This document shows positions 1-8,175 of a DNA stretch of 61,258 bases, in pieces. The DNA is from Fastidiosipila sp964627125. Its GTDB lineage: Bacteria > Bacillota > Clostridia > Saccharofermentanales > Fastidiosipilaceae. Each line of letters begins with the position of its first letter. Position 1 is the stretch's first letter. A program made the translations under genes and the position numbers. The DNA is taken from contig CAZVJQ010000007.1 of assembly GCA_964627125.1 (NCBI GenBank), positions 1 to 61,258 of the forward strand. The letters are read 5' to 3'. Under the pieces are notes generated by a model, which worked only from the letters and a program-made list of their open reading frames with translations, searched no databases and was not told where the DNA came from.

Positions 1-546
1 TATGCTTGGAATGCAAATGCATTTGATGCTTTTGCATCATGGGAAGATAGTTTCAGATATATTGATTCAGTCAATCCTGAAGCTCTACATGAAGTTTCTA
101 AACATATGTCATCTCAAGAAAATGCAGCTTTCCCAGCAGCTAAAGAATCTGAAGAAATCAATGCATTGAGTACAGTTATTTCTGACTTGAGTGTTGCTGA
201 CAATGAAAAATTAGTTGTAGCTTACGAGAAGGTTAGTGCAGGTATTGCAAGCTACGAAGAGAATCACGGTAATGATGATTTATTCGAAGAGATGAGACCA
301 TTCTTGGCATCTCTACAGGATAAAGTAGACGCTTCCCTAGCATACTTAGAGTATTTAAAAACTAAGGAAGAAGATACTTTAGAGAAGGCTCTTGAATTAG
401 ATAAGAAATCTAGAGAGCACGAGATTACTTCTTTATCTGATCATCAGTTATATGCAAATCCAGGTGCATTAGTAATCAACAGAAATCTAGCTAAATTTAA
501 ACATGAAGCTGGTGTTGAAGAACCTGAAGTAGAAGAAGAAAAATAA
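1..546 (+). CDS. C-terminal part of a probable GH84-type beta-N-acetylglucosaminidase (5' truncated by window edge)
   Basis: The frame is open from base 1, so this is the 3' end of a larger gene; an internal ATG at 106 has no ribosome binding site and should not be taken as the start. The visible 181 residues begin with a YAWNANAFDAFASWEDSFRY segment, which resembles the end of the catalytic barrel of GH84 (NagJ/O-GlcNAcase-like) enzymes, where a WNP..Y....SW motif is followed by a helical domain. The rest is helical and very acidic, ending in EEPEVEEEK, in keeping with the post-catalytic helical bundle. GH84 enzymes remove beta-linked GlcNAc from glycoproteins or hyaluronan-type glycans. The catalytic Asp pair lies outside the window, so the family call rests on a short motif and could be wrong. 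Confidence 0.5.
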   Translation, partial: YAWNANAFDAFASWEDSFRYIDSVNPEALHEVSKHMSSQENAAFPAAKESEEINALSTVISDLSVADNEKLVVAYEKVSAGIASYEENHGNDDLFEEMRPFLASLQDKVDASLAYLEYLKTKEEDTLEKALELDKKSREHEITSLSDHQLYANPGALVINRNLAKFKHEAGVEEPEVEEEK

Positions 547-567
547 TAATTAATAAGTAAAACATTA

Positions 568-617
568 AGCAGTTCAAGGAGTTCGCCAGAGAATAGGTGA
601 CACTTGGGCTGCTTTTG
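568..617 (+). terminator. Rho-independent terminator after the GH84-like gene
   Basis: AGCAGTTCAAG (568-578) pairs with CTTGGGCTGCT (603-613), allowing G-U pairs. A second inner stem (CGCC/GGTG) extends the hairpin, and TTTT follows. The downstream arm runs into the over-represented word GCTTTTGCC (611-619). Confidence 0.65.
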
Positions 618-739
618 CCATCTTAAAAATTCGTATAAATATCTTAACGTTTACATCACCATTTCTAAATTTCTTGGATGTAAAATAGTAGAGGGAAAAA
701 TTAAGTATATTAAACTTGGAAAAAGTAGAAAGGTTCACA

Positions 740-2179
740 ATGATTAAATTTGGTACAGGTGGTTGGAGAGCAATTATTGGGGATGATTTTACTAAGCGAA
801 ATGTAAGATTAACTAGCCAAGCTCTTGCTAACTATTGTTTGGACAATTTAGAGGAGGATAAGGAAAAGGCTATAGTTTTAGGCTACGACAGACGATTCTT
901 GTCTAGAGCAGCGGCGGAGTGGTCAGCAAGTATTTTCGCAGAAAATGGTTTTAAAGTTTATTTTATCGATGAAACTTCAGCCACTCCTGTGACAATGTTT
1001 AGCGTTGGACACAAAAATCTACAATTTGGTGTAGCAATAACAGCTAGCCACAATCCAGCTGAATGGAATGGTATAAAATTCTTCGTCGATGGGGGAAGAG
1101 ATGCTCCAGTCGAAGTAACTAATGATATCGAAGAGAGAGTTCAGAATCTCAAAAAGAAAGATATCAACAAGGGAAGTTTCAAGAAGAACTTAGAAGAAGG
1201 AAATATTGAATTTATAAATCCAATATTTAGCTATGTAGATAGCATAATGAATTTAATCGATGTAGAAGCTATTAAGAAAAAGGATTTAAGAGTTTTACTT
1301 GACCCTATGCATGGTTCAGGAAAGATGGCGATGTCGGCACTTTTCTTTAACTGCCATGTTAGAGTGAATGCAATTAATGATAACCATGACGTATTATTTG
1401 GTGGACAATCTCCATCACCATCAACTGCAAATGTAGGTAAATTAATAGAGCTTGTGCCTAAAGAAAATTACGATATTGGTGTAGCTCTGGACGGTGATGC
1501 AGACAGAATTGGTATTGTCACTGAGACTGGTGAGTATGTCCATGCTAATGAGATATTAATTCTTCTTTATTATTATTTGCTTGAATACAAGGGTATGGAA
1601 ACTCCAATTGTCAGAAATGTTGCTACAACACATATCTTGGATAGAATTGCTAGAGAATATGGTCAAGAGGCGATTGAAGTTCCTGTCGGTTTCAAGAATA
1701 TTTCAGAAGGTATGGATAATTCAAATGCATACATCGGAGGTGAGAGTTCTGGTGGTTTAGCAACGAAAGGCCATATAATGGGTAAAGATGGTATTTATGC
1801 TGCAGCCTTAATAACTGAAATGATTAGTTTAGCAGATAAATCAATTACAGAGCTACTCGCTGAGATTTATGATAGATTTGGTAACTTATACATGCACGAA
1901 AGTAGTTATACATTAGAGCCTGGTCAAAAAGCAGAACTTCAAAAGAGATTGTTCGAGGACAATGATCTTCCTAAGTTTGACTTGAAGGTAATCGACACTA
2001 CCTACAATGATGGTGCAAAAATTTACTTCGCTGACGACTCATGGATTCTAATAAGATTCTCTGGAACTGAGCCTGTTATTAGAATTTACTCTGAGAGTAC
2101 AACTCCGGCGAAAGCAGCTGAGATCTGCGATACTGCCAGAGAATACTTAGGTATTAGTAAAGATAGCTTATCTAGATAA
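740..2179 (+). CDS. Phosphoglucomutase / phosphomannomutase (alpha-D-phosphohexomutase family)
   Basis: This cytosolic Mg-dependent enzyme interconverts hexose-1-phosphate and hexose-6-phosphate. The ATG at 740 is preferred over an upstream in-frame TTG at 716 because AAAGG sits 7 bases before it; the product is then 479 aa, normal for the short bacterial family. The phosphoserine loop TASHNP has the catalytic Ser at residue 103, the Mg-binding loop DGDADR lies at 251-256, a GGESSGG sugar-binding loop follows, and the phosphate-binding RFSGTEP loop is near the C-terminus. Both the GH94 enzyme (33623-36067), which releases glucose-1-phosphate, and sugar-nucleotide synthesis for the sulfolipid genes would use this step. 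The glucose versus mannose preference cannot be read from the motifs. Confidence 0.9.
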   Translation: MIKFGTGGWRAIIGDDFTKRNVRLTSQALANYCLDNLEEDKEKAIVLGYDRRFLSRAAAEWSASIFAENGFKVYFIDETSATPVTMFSVGHKNLQFGVAITASHNPAEWNGIKFFVDGGRDAPVEVTNDIEERVQNLKKKDINKGSFKKNLEEGNIEFINPIFSYVDSIMNLIDVEAIKKKDLRVLLDPMHGSGKMAMSALFFNCHVRVNAINDNHDVLFGGQSPSPSTANVGKLIELVPKENYDIGVALDGDADRIGIVTETGEYVHANEILILLYYYLLEYKGMETPIVRNVATTHILDRIAREYGQEAIEVPVGFKNISEGMDNSNAYIGGESSGGLATKGHIMGKDGIYAAALITEMISLADKSITELLAEIYDRFGNLYMHESSYTLEPGQKAELQKRLFEDNDLPKFDLKVIDTTYNDGAKIYFADDSWILIRFSGTEPVIRIYSESTTPAKAAEICDTAREYLGISKDSLSR

Positions 2180-2198
2180 ATTATAAAAGGACATGAAA

Positions 2199-2232
2199 AT
2201 GGGCTAGTAGCAAAAATCTGCTACTAGCCCAT
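2199..2232. terminator. Bidirectional hairpin between phosphohexomutase and the HAAS membrane protein
   Basis: A perfect 14-bp inverted repeat (ATGGGCTAGTAGCA and its complement) with a 6-base loop lies between two convergent genes. The T-tract is weak on both sides (TTAATTATA downstream), so it may act mainly as an end-protecting hairpin. Confidence 0.65.
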
Positions 2233-2251
2233 TAATTATACTAAATTTAAA

Positions 2252-3103
2252 TTATTTCTTACTTTCTTCTCTACCACTAATGGCAGCTGCAATTGCTGCA
2301 AATAAAATACCTGATGCTGGGAAGATGATCCAAGTTAGATGCCATTGATTAGTAATCCATCCTGATACCAACCAAATACCAGTAATAATTATCCAGTATG
2401 GTCCAGCGAATGTGCTTACTTTTGAATTAGCTGTAATACTACTTTTACTGTAACTACCTTCATTTAGAAGGATGTCAAAACTTGANNNNNNNNNNNNNNN
2501 NNNNNNNNNNNNNNNNNNNNNNNNNNNNNNNNNNNNNNNNNNNNNNNNNNNNNNNNNNNNNNNNNNNNNNNNNNNNNNNNNNNNNCTGTAATACTACTTT
2601 TACTGTAACTACCTTCATTTAGAAGGATGTCAAAACTTGAACTATGCATACCAGCAGTTATAAAGATTGCTACTGCTAAGGCAACACAGATAAGAATACA
2701 AGTTACTCCAATTAATGGTAGATATGGATTCATATCTTCTAAGAATCCTGCAATAATTACTAAAATTACACCAACTATAATCAATGCTACAGCTGAAGAA
2801 ATTTTAACTGCAAAACCTCTCTTATTGTGTTCTCTTTGAGCTTTAATTTCTCTAGTTTTGCTAGGAGATAGAACATTCATTTGTTTCTCTAAATATTCCC
2901 AATTGCTTAAGCTCATTCCTGCAAAAATTAGCATAAATACTGCAACTCCAATTATAAGAAGTAGAGGGATAAGTCCGAATAGTAAGATAGGGGAGTTATC
3001 TTCTAAGTCACTTAACTCTGTATATCTACCTACAAACATTATTGCTATAGGAGATAGGATTATTAATGCAACACCAAGTACTATTCTAGGTGCTAGTTTT
3101 TTT
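2252..3103 (-). pseudogene. Membrane part of a HAAS-domain protein, interrupted by a false scaffold gap and a frameshift
   Basis: Reading the minus strand, this segment encodes the hydrophobic half of the protein that begins at 3412. Collapsing the duplicated 55 bases around the N run (2431-2485 equals 2586-2640) restores one open frame through to a TAA at 2252-2254, ending in GREESKK. Removing one A from the A7 run at 3097-3103 joins it to the HAAS domain. The repaired gene is 1005 nt, exactly 335 codons. It has about six membrane segments (for example APRIVLGVALIILSPIAIMF and ISSAVALIIVGVILVIIAG). Proteins of this type, next to PadR regulators, are putative membrane sensors or transport-related proteins of unknown function. 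The break could be a real mutation, an assembly error, or a slippage-controlled switch. Confidence 0.7.
2486..2585. other. Run of 100 N: scaffold gap that is probably an assembly artefact
   Basis: The run is exactly 100 Ns, flanked by an identical 55-base direct repeat (2431-2485 and 2586-2640). This is the pattern left when two contigs that really overlap by 55 bases are joined with a default gap. Collapsing the overlap restores the reading frame of the gene, so the gap probably has no real content. Confidence 0.9.
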
Positions 3104-3412
3104 CCTGTCAGCCAGGAAGTTATCTACTTCTGTGTCTGATACTTTACCTTCATCGATATAATCTACGACAACAGTTTGCTTATTCTTTCCACCTAGCTCT
3201 TTTTCAAGACCTAAATCTTCTGCCAATTCTTCTAAGTTACCAAACTCTGAAATTACTTGACCAACAGCTTCATTCTCATTTGCACCTTGATCTTTAAGCT
3301 CATGGTACTTATCTTCCATCATTGCAAGTAATTCAGCCTTCGCAACTTTAACTCTAGTCGTCTCTTCAATACCTAAAAACATATTGTCTATGTATAATCT
3401 AATAGTTTCCAT
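3086..3412 (-). CDS. HAAS signalling domain protein (DUF1700-like), N-terminal part of a frameshifted gene
   Basis: These 108 residues form a helical HAAS domain, the module almost always encoded directly after PadR-type regulators. The conserved pattern of a short N-terminal helix, then EELLAMMEDKYHEL-like and GQVISEFGNLEELAEDLGL segments, is visible at about residues 28-75. AAGGAG lies before the ATG. The domain ends shortly after an A7 run (3097-3103), beyond which the frame hits TAG; the next frame continues directly into membrane helices, so the intact protein would be HAAS plus about six transmembrane segments (334 aa). As it stands the product is a soluble fragment. The gene lies 11 bases after padR on the same strand, so they form one transcript. 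Confidence 0.75.
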   Translation of the reverse strand: METIRLYIDNMFLGIEETTRVKVAKAELLAMMEDKYHELKDQGANENEAVGQVISEFGNLEELAEDLGLEKELGGKNKQTVVVDYIDEGKVSDTEVDNFLADRKKTST

Positions 3413-3423
3413 GCTAATCTCCT

Positions 3424-3750
3424 TTAGATCTTCCTTATAAATTTAGGAATAGTAATTGTAATTTCTTCCCATTCATCGCACTTGGCTCTATAGTGATCTT
3501 TACCCTCTTCAGTAAGTCTATAGTAAGTACGCTCTTTACCATTTGTTTCTGTTCCTTTGAATGATTCCAAGGAACCATTCTTCACCAATCTGTTTAAACT
3601 CGAATACAAAGTTGTTTCTTTCATTATATAGAGTCCATCACAAAGTTCATTAATTGTTTTGGAGATTTCATAACCATATGAAGCTTCATCCAATAAACAG
3701 TACAGAATCATTGTGTCTGTATATCCTCTAATAGAATCACTACTTATCAA
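3424..3750 (-). CDS. PadR-family transcriptional regulator
   Basis: A 108-aa winged-helix repressor of the short PadR type. The motif ILYCLLDEASYGYEISK at about residues 15-31 is the characteristic first helix-turn-helix segment, followed by TTLYSSLNRLVKNGSLESF (recognition helix) and the wing KERTYYRLTEEGK. The start is TTG at 3750: AAGGAGG lies 7 bases upstream and no in-frame ATG fits better. The gene is directly followed by the HAAS gene, the classic PadR-HAAS pair in which the regulator normally controls its own operon. No convincing ATGT-N-ACAT operator could be picked out in the upstream region. Confidence 0.85.
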   Translation of the reverse strand: MISSDSIRGYTDTMILYCLLDEASYGYEISKTINELCDGLYIMKETTLYSSLNRLVKNGSLESFKGTETNGKERTYYRLTEEGKDHYRAKCDEWEEITITIPKFIRKI

Positions 3751-3862
3751 TTACGTACCTCCTTGCTAATGTTTTACTTCGTCTGACGTTGTAATTAGTA
3801 TGTCACACGTAGTAAAATTGTGCAATTTCATATTTGTGAACTTTTTGTGTATTGGCAAAAGC

Positions 3863-3890
3863 AAAGCTCCCTGCCTAAGCAAAGAGCTTT
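3863..3890 (-). terminator. Terminator of the adhE / APH-kinase unit
   Basis: AAAGCTC and GAGCTTT form a 7-bp stem around a 14-base loop. Reading the minus strand, GCTTTTGCC (the over-represented word at 3854-3862) follows in place of a plain T-tract. Confidence 0.45.
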
Positions 3891-3915
3891 ACGAAACTAT
3901 TTATAAGGAATAAAA

Positions 3916-4683
3916 CTAATCAAACTCAACTACGTTAACCCAACGTTTGAGTAGTTTGCTTTGGCCATCGACATTGTTTAAAGACTGAACAGCAGCTACT
4001 AAACTTGTCCAAGCTTGAACTTCCTGAACAGCAGTGTCTGTTAACTCACAATATCGATGTAAGTACTTGTCAGCTAACTCTAGGTCTCCTCTTAAGACTA
4101 AGTGTAAGTAGGTGGTGGCTGCATCTGCTTCAGCATTACCACGTGTTGCATGTGACCAGTCGAGGATATAATCAGTACCACTTGGGTGTAAAATTATATT
4201 AGATGGAATTAAATCACCGTGACAAATCTTGTTATCTTTAGTCATGCGAGATAAGCGAGCGCTCAGCTCATAACGTATACTTGCATTGTATTTAGTCTTT
4301 TTAATTCTATCTGCAAACTTAACATGCAAATCATTTAAAACATCGGATTCTTTTTCTAAGACAGTAGTTTGAATCTTAATTAATCTATCCAAGTACTCAT
4401 CCATATTCTCAGGGTCTTCAAGCATTTTCTCATTTAAGGTTTTGCCTTCAATGTACTTGCTTCTAATTCCCCAGAATCCGTCATAGTTAACAATTTCAAG
4501 AAGTTCCGGAATAGCCAAACCACTTTCTTCAGCTCTCGCATGGTTAAGAGCTTCATTCAGGACTTGTGCCTTAGTATAAGATTCGTCATGTAGTTTGACG
4601 ACGCTATCGTCTTCCTTGTAAATAACTTTACCTTTACGGACTGTTATGACATCTTTTGTATCTATATATTTTTGTAAACTCAT
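3916..4683 (-). CDS. Aminoglycoside-phosphotransferase-fold small-molecule kinase
   Basis: A 255-aa protein of the APH/choline-kinase fold. The catalytic loop ICHGDLIPSNIILHPSG carries H155, D157 and N162, and the metal-binding Asp is D175 in YILDWSHA, so the kinase core is intact. The N-terminal lobe is short with no clear Gly-rich loop, as usual in the family. It lies 12 bases downstream of adhE with its own AGGAGG, so it is probably co-transcribed with it. The substrate is unknown: relatives phosphorylate choline, homoserine, methylthioribose, sugars or antibiotics, and nothing here favours drug resistance. Confidence 0.7.
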   Translation of the reverse strand: MSLQKYIDTKDVITVRKGKVIYKEDDSVVKLHDESYTKAQVLNEALNHARAEESGLAIPELLEIVNYDGFWGIRSKYIEGKTLNEKMLEDPENMDEYLDRLIKIQTTVLEKESDVLNDLHVKFADRIKKTKYNASIRYELSARLSRMTKDNKICHGDLIPSNIILHPSGTDYILDWSHATRGNAEADAATTYLHLVLRGDLELADKYLHRYCELTDTAVQEVQAWTSLVAAVQSLNNVDGQSKLLKRWVNVVEFD

Positions 4684-4695
4684 AAGTTCCTCCTA

Positions 4696-7329
4696 CTAGA
4701 CAGCTTCTGAACTACCGTGATATGCATTGATGTAAATCTGTTTGATTTGTTCAATCAATGGATAGCGTGGATTAGTTCCTGTACATTGATCATCAAATGC
4801 GAGCTCGCTCATCTCGTCGACAAATCCCATGAATGCTTCTTCATCTTGGAAATATTCCTTAATGCCTCGCTTGATGCCAATTGATTCTTGTAAATCTCTA
4901 ATTGCTTGAATTAAAGCTTCGAATTTTTCTTCCAAGCTTTCACCAGCAAGTCCTAGTGCATCTGCAATTTCTGCGTAACGCTCTAATGCTTGTGGATACT
5001 CATATTGAGGGAATGTGCCCATCTTAGTAGGGCTAGGGTTAGCATTGAAGCGCATGACCTGCTCGATCATTAGCGCATTACAAGTTCCATGTGCTATGCC
5101 TGTAAATGACCCTAATTTATGTGAGCAAGAGTGAACTAATCCTAAGAATGCATTGGTAAAAGCCATCCCCGCCAAAGATGCCGCATAAGCAGTTTTTTCT
5201 CTTGCAAGAGCATCAGGAATTCCTGTAACTGCACTATCGTAAGCTGCTGGTAGATATTTAAAGAGTAATTTCAACGCTTCCAATGCTATTCCATTTGTGA
5301 AATCAGATGCCATGGTAGAAACATAAGCTTCAATTGCATGAGTGATTGCATCAAATCCAGATGCGGAGGTTAATCCTGCTGGTTGATTCATCATCAAGTT
5401 TGAATCAACTATTGCCATATTTGGTAATAATTCATAATCTGCTAATGGATATTTAGTTCCATCATCATCTGTAATAACTGCGAATGGACTCATCTCACTA
5501 CCGGTACCTGCTGTTGTAGGGATTGCTGTGAAATAAGCCTTTTCTCCCATCTTAGGGAAACCGACTACACGTTTTCTAATATCCATAAATACCATTGCTA
5601 ATTCATGGAAATCTACATCTGGATGCTCATATAAAACCCACATGATTTTGGCTGCATCCATAGGAGAACCACCACCAAGAGCAATAATTAGGTCTGGTTT
5701 GAAACTTTGCATGCGATCGGCACCTGACTTAACATTGCTTAAAGTAGGATCTGGTTGAATATCTGAAAACACTGTGTAGTCACAGCCATTTCGGCTTAGT
5801 ACTTCTTCAATTTCTTTTGTATAGCCATTATTGTATAAGAATTCATCAGTAACAATGAATGCTTTTCTTTTGCCCATTGTGCCTGCAAGTTCTTCCATTG
5901 CAGGTCTTAGTGAGCCTGGTTTAAAGTAAGTCTTCTCTGGAGCTCTGAACCAAAGCATATTTTCTCTCCTTGCTGCCACTGTTTTAATATTAATTAGATG
6001 TTTCACACCTACGTTTTCTGACACTGAGTTACCACCCCATGTACCGCAACCTAAGGTTAGGGAAGGAGCTAGACGGAAGTTATAAATATCTCCTATACCA
6101 CCTTGTGAAGATGGAGTATTGAGTAATATTCTTGCAGTCTTCAGGCGACCTTCTGCTTCTTCTAATTTGTCTTGCTCTGTTCTTTCGTTTAAGAAAATTG
6201 ATGAGCTATGACCTAAACCACCACTTTCAATTAGAACTTCAGCCTTAGATAAAGTTTCATCCCAAGATGAGGATTTATACATTGCTAAAACTGGTGATAG
6301 TTTCTCATGTGCGAATTCTTCTGCTAACTCAACTGATTCAACTTCACCAATTAAAATCTTAGTTTCTTTTGGAACTTCTAATCCAGCAAGTTCAGCTATT
6401 GCATGAGCTGGCTGCCCAACGATTTTAGAGTTTAAAGAACCATTAATGATTATTGTTTTTCTTACTTGTTCTAGTTCTTCAGGCTTAATAAAGTAGCAAG
6501 AATTCTTGATGAACTCTTCCTTAACTTCATCGTAAATGCTGTCTGGAACTATTACTGATTGCTCTGAAGCACAGATCATACCGTTGTCAAATGTCTTAGA
6601 ATGAACAATAGAATTAACTGCTAATCTAACATCACAATTTTCAGTTAATAATGCAGGGACATTACCAGCTCCAACACCAAGGGCTGGAGTACCTGATGAG
6701 TAGGCTGATTTAACCATACCTAAACCACCTGTAGCTAAAATAATGTCTGACTCTGCCATTAATAAACTTGTTAATTCCATTTTTGGTTTATCAATCCATC
6801 CAATTATGCCTTCTGGAGCACCAGCTTCAACAGCCGCTTCTAAAATGATGCGAGCTGCTTCAATTGTTGATTTTTTGGCACGAGGGTGAGGACTGATAAT
6901 TAAACCATTTCTAGTTTTTAATGAAATAAGAGCTTTAAAGATTACTGTAGATGTAGGGTTTGTAGTAGGAATAACTGCGGCCACTACTCCGATTGGACTG
7001 GCTATTTGTTTATAACCATCTGATTTAGATTCTTCTAAGACTCCACAAGTCTGTGTATCCTTATATTTATTGTAAATGTACTCTGAGGCAAAGTGATTCT
7101 TGATTACCTTATCCTCAACTATACCCATTCCGGTTTCCTCTACTGTCAGCTTAGCTAGGGGAATTCTAGCTTGATTAGCTGCCTTAGCTGCGTGGAAGAA
7201 TATCTTATCCACCTCTTCTTGAGTGAAACTAGCAAATTTTTGCTGAGCTTCACGAACTGATTCGAGTTTTGCTCTCAAACTTTCTTCTGAGTCAACTCTT
7301 GTAAGTCCTTTTTTCTTAAGATCTTGCAT
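4696..7329 (-). CDS. adhE: Bifunctional aldehyde-alcohol dehydrogenase AdhE
   Basis: This 877-aa fusion reduces acetyl-CoA to acetaldehyde and then to ethanol, regenerating two NAD+. The N-terminal CoA-acylating aldehyde dehydrogenase half has an ALGVGAGNVPALL motif and the catalytic Cys at about residue 253 (NGMICASEQS). The C-terminal iron-dependent alcohol dehydrogenase half has the NAD-binding GGGSPMDAAKIMW and the iron-binding histidines in DAITHAIEAYVS and GLVHSCSHKLGSFTGIAHG. The length is as in E. coli AdhE, which assembles into spirosomes. GGAG precedes the ATG. Its divergent neighbours are the PFL genes, which supply its acetyl-CoA substrate. A TTGTTAA half-site (7358-7364) near the likely transcription start fits redox control by Rex but is weak alone. 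Confidence 0.97.
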   Translation of the reverse strand: MQDLKKKGLTRVDSEESLRAKLESVREAQQKFASFTQEEVDKIFFHAAKAANQARIPLAKLTVEETGMGIVEDKVIKNHFASEYIYNKYKDTQTCGVLEESKSDGYKQIASPIGVVAAVIPTTNPTSTVIFKALISLKTRNGLIISPHPRAKKSTIEAARIILEAAVEAGAPEGIIGWIDKPKMELTSLLMAESDIILATGGLGMVKSAYSSGTPALGVGAGNVPALLTENCDVRLAVNSIVHSKTFDNGMICASEQSVIVPDSIYDEVKEEFIKNSCYFIKPEELEQVRKTIIINGSLNSKIVGQPAHAIAELAGLEVPKETKILIGEVESVELAEEFAHEKLSPVLAMYKSSSWDETLSKAEVLIESGGLGHSSSIFLNERTEQDKLEEAEGRLKTARILLNTPSSQGGIGDIYNFRLAPSLTLGCGTWGGNSVSENVGVKHLINIKTVAARRENMLWFRAPEKTYFKPGSLRPAMEELAGTMGKRKAFIVTDEFLYNNGYTKEIEEVLSRNGCDYTVFSDIQPDPTLSNVKSGADRMQSFKPDLIIALGGGSPMDAAKIMWVLYEHPDVDFHELAMVFMDIRKRVVGFPKMGEKAYFTAIPTTAGTGSEMSPFAVITDDDGTKYPLADYELLPNMAIVDSNLMMNQPAGLTSASGFDAITHAIEAYVSTMASDFTNGIALEALKLLFKYLPAAYDSAVTGIPDALAREKTAYAASLAGMAFTNAFLGLVHSCSHKLGSFTGIAHGTCNALMIEQVMRFNANPSPTKMGTFPQYEYPQALERYAEIADALGLAGESLEEKFEALIQAIRDLQESIGIKRGIKEYFQDEEAFMGFVDEMSELAFDDQCTGTNPRYPLIEQIKQIYINAYHGSSEAV

Positions 7330-7371
7330 GGCTATACTCCTTTTCCTTTACATTGTCTTAACAACGCCAAT

Positions 7372-7377
7372 ATTATA
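7372..7377 (-). promoter_or_regulatory. Likely -10 element of the adhE promoter
   Basis: TATAAT on the minus strand, with TTTTCA 17 bases upstream as a weak -35. A TTGTTAA sequence (7358-7364), matching half of a Rex operator, lies just downstream near the expected transcription start. Confidence 0.5.
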
Positions 7378-7479
7378 ACCATTAATTTTTTGCCTGAAAA
7401 TAGCTTTTTAACAGATTCTCTAAAATGTGCAGTAACTGTCGTTTCGACATAAAATTTTTCATTTATCATTTTTTTCTGT

Positions 7480-7485
7480 TATAAT
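7480..7485 (+). promoter_or_regulatory. Likely -10 element for the DUF59 gene
   Basis: A perfect TATAAT, 65 bases before the ATG at 7551 within an AT-rich stretch. No good -35 lies at the usual spacing. Confidence 0.45.
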
Positions 7486-7550
7486 ATATTTCGTCGAGAG
7501 TTGGTTCATGGCTTTTCGTTCTTATTTATTTCAGAAAAAAGGGGAGATAT

Positions 7551-7904
7551 ATGCAAGATATACAAGAGTTAATTGACAGCATTCAGTGGTTTGGAAAATC
7601 CGTAGATCATAAAGAATCTATCTGCAAACAATTGCAAAAAGTAATTGATCCAGAATTGTTCGTAGATATAGTTAATGCTGGTTTGGTTTATCAAGTGAAT
7701 TTAAATGAAGATAATCATGCAACGGTAGTTATGACTCTTACTGTAGTGGGTTGTCCGCTTGCTCCTATTTTCACCCATGATGTTGAGAAGGCTATGCTAG
7801 GCTTAGATTTTGTCGAGACGGCTAATGTACAGTATGCATACGAACCTGTATGGACAGTGGACAGGATGAGCAGCTCTGCAAAGATATTCCTTGGAGTGTC
7901 ATAA
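7551..7904 (+). CDS. MIP18 / DUF59 family metal-sulfur cluster assembly protein
   Basis: A 117-aa cytosolic protein with the family signatures DPELFVDIVNAGLVY (about residues 31-45, usually DPEIGVDIVDLGLVY), the short hydrophobic strand before GCPL with its conserved Cys, and a PVWTVDRMSSSA segment near the C-terminus. Members (SufT, PaaD-like) help mature Fe-S proteins or act as cluster carriers. It sits between adhE and the pfl genes; the activase PflA needs a [4Fe-4S] cluster, so a support role is plausible but inferred. A strong AGGGGAG site precedes the ATG, and a hairpin (7939-7967) separates it from pfl, so it is probably its own transcript. Confidence 0.75.
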   Translation: MQDIQELIDSIQWFGKSVDHKESICKQLQKVIDPELFVDIVNAGLVYQVNLNEDNHATVVMTLTVVGCPLAPIFTHDVEKAMLGLDFVETANVQYAYEPVWTVDRMSSSAKIFLGVS

Positions 7905-7938
7905 GTTTTATAAAAACAATTAAATTATAAATTATATC

Positions 7939-7967
7939 AAGTGCTAGTTATATATAAGCTGGCACTT
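7939..7967 (+). terminator. Terminator between the DUF59 gene and pfl
   Basis: AAGTGCTAG and CTGGCACTT form a 9-bp stem (one G-U) with an 11-base AT-rich loop, followed by ATTTTAT. Confidence 0.55.
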
Positions 7968-8047
7968 ATTTTATGTATTGAGTCATTAACGAAATGTTTA
8001 CAACTTTTCTTCGTAAAAATCAAGAATAAAAGCTATAGAACAATGAT

Positions 8048-8065
8048 TAGTTAAACCTTTTACAA
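8048..8065 (+). promoter_or_regulatory. Rex-like operator upstream of the split pfl operon
   Basis: TAGTTAA-N4-TTTACAA matches the clostridial Rex operator TTGTTAA-N4-TTAACAA at 12 of 14 defined positions. It ends 12 bases before the TATAAT at 8077-8082, so it would cover the -35 region. Rex is the NADH/NAD+-sensing repressor of fermentation genes. This is a match by eye and is not proven. Confidence 0.45.
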
Positions 8066-8076
8066 CAAATATCGTG

Positions 8077-8082
8077 TATAAT
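8077..8082 (+). promoter_or_regulatory. -10 element of the pfl operon
   Basis: TATAAT lies 94 bases upstream of the PFL start, just downstream of the Rex-like operator. The long leader holds GTTACA and TGTAAC as inverted arms, another possible regulatory element. Confidence 0.45.
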
Positions 8083-8175
8083 ATCAATGTTAAAATTAAG
8101 TAATAAAAAAAGAAACCAATGTTACAGTTAAAAACGAGTGTTAGTTAAAGTGTAACGTGGAGGAAAGGAAGTAAT

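Noticed and set aside
2431..2640. A 55-base direct repeat flanking a gap, as a possible mobile-element target duplication
   Set aside because: The copies abut the N run exactly and collapsing them restores the reading frame, so it is a contig overlap and not a biological repeat.
3086..3110. Programmed -1 ribosomal frameshift at the A7 tract
   Set aside because: A -1 shift reads AAC then TAG and stops at once; only +1 or -2 restores the frame.
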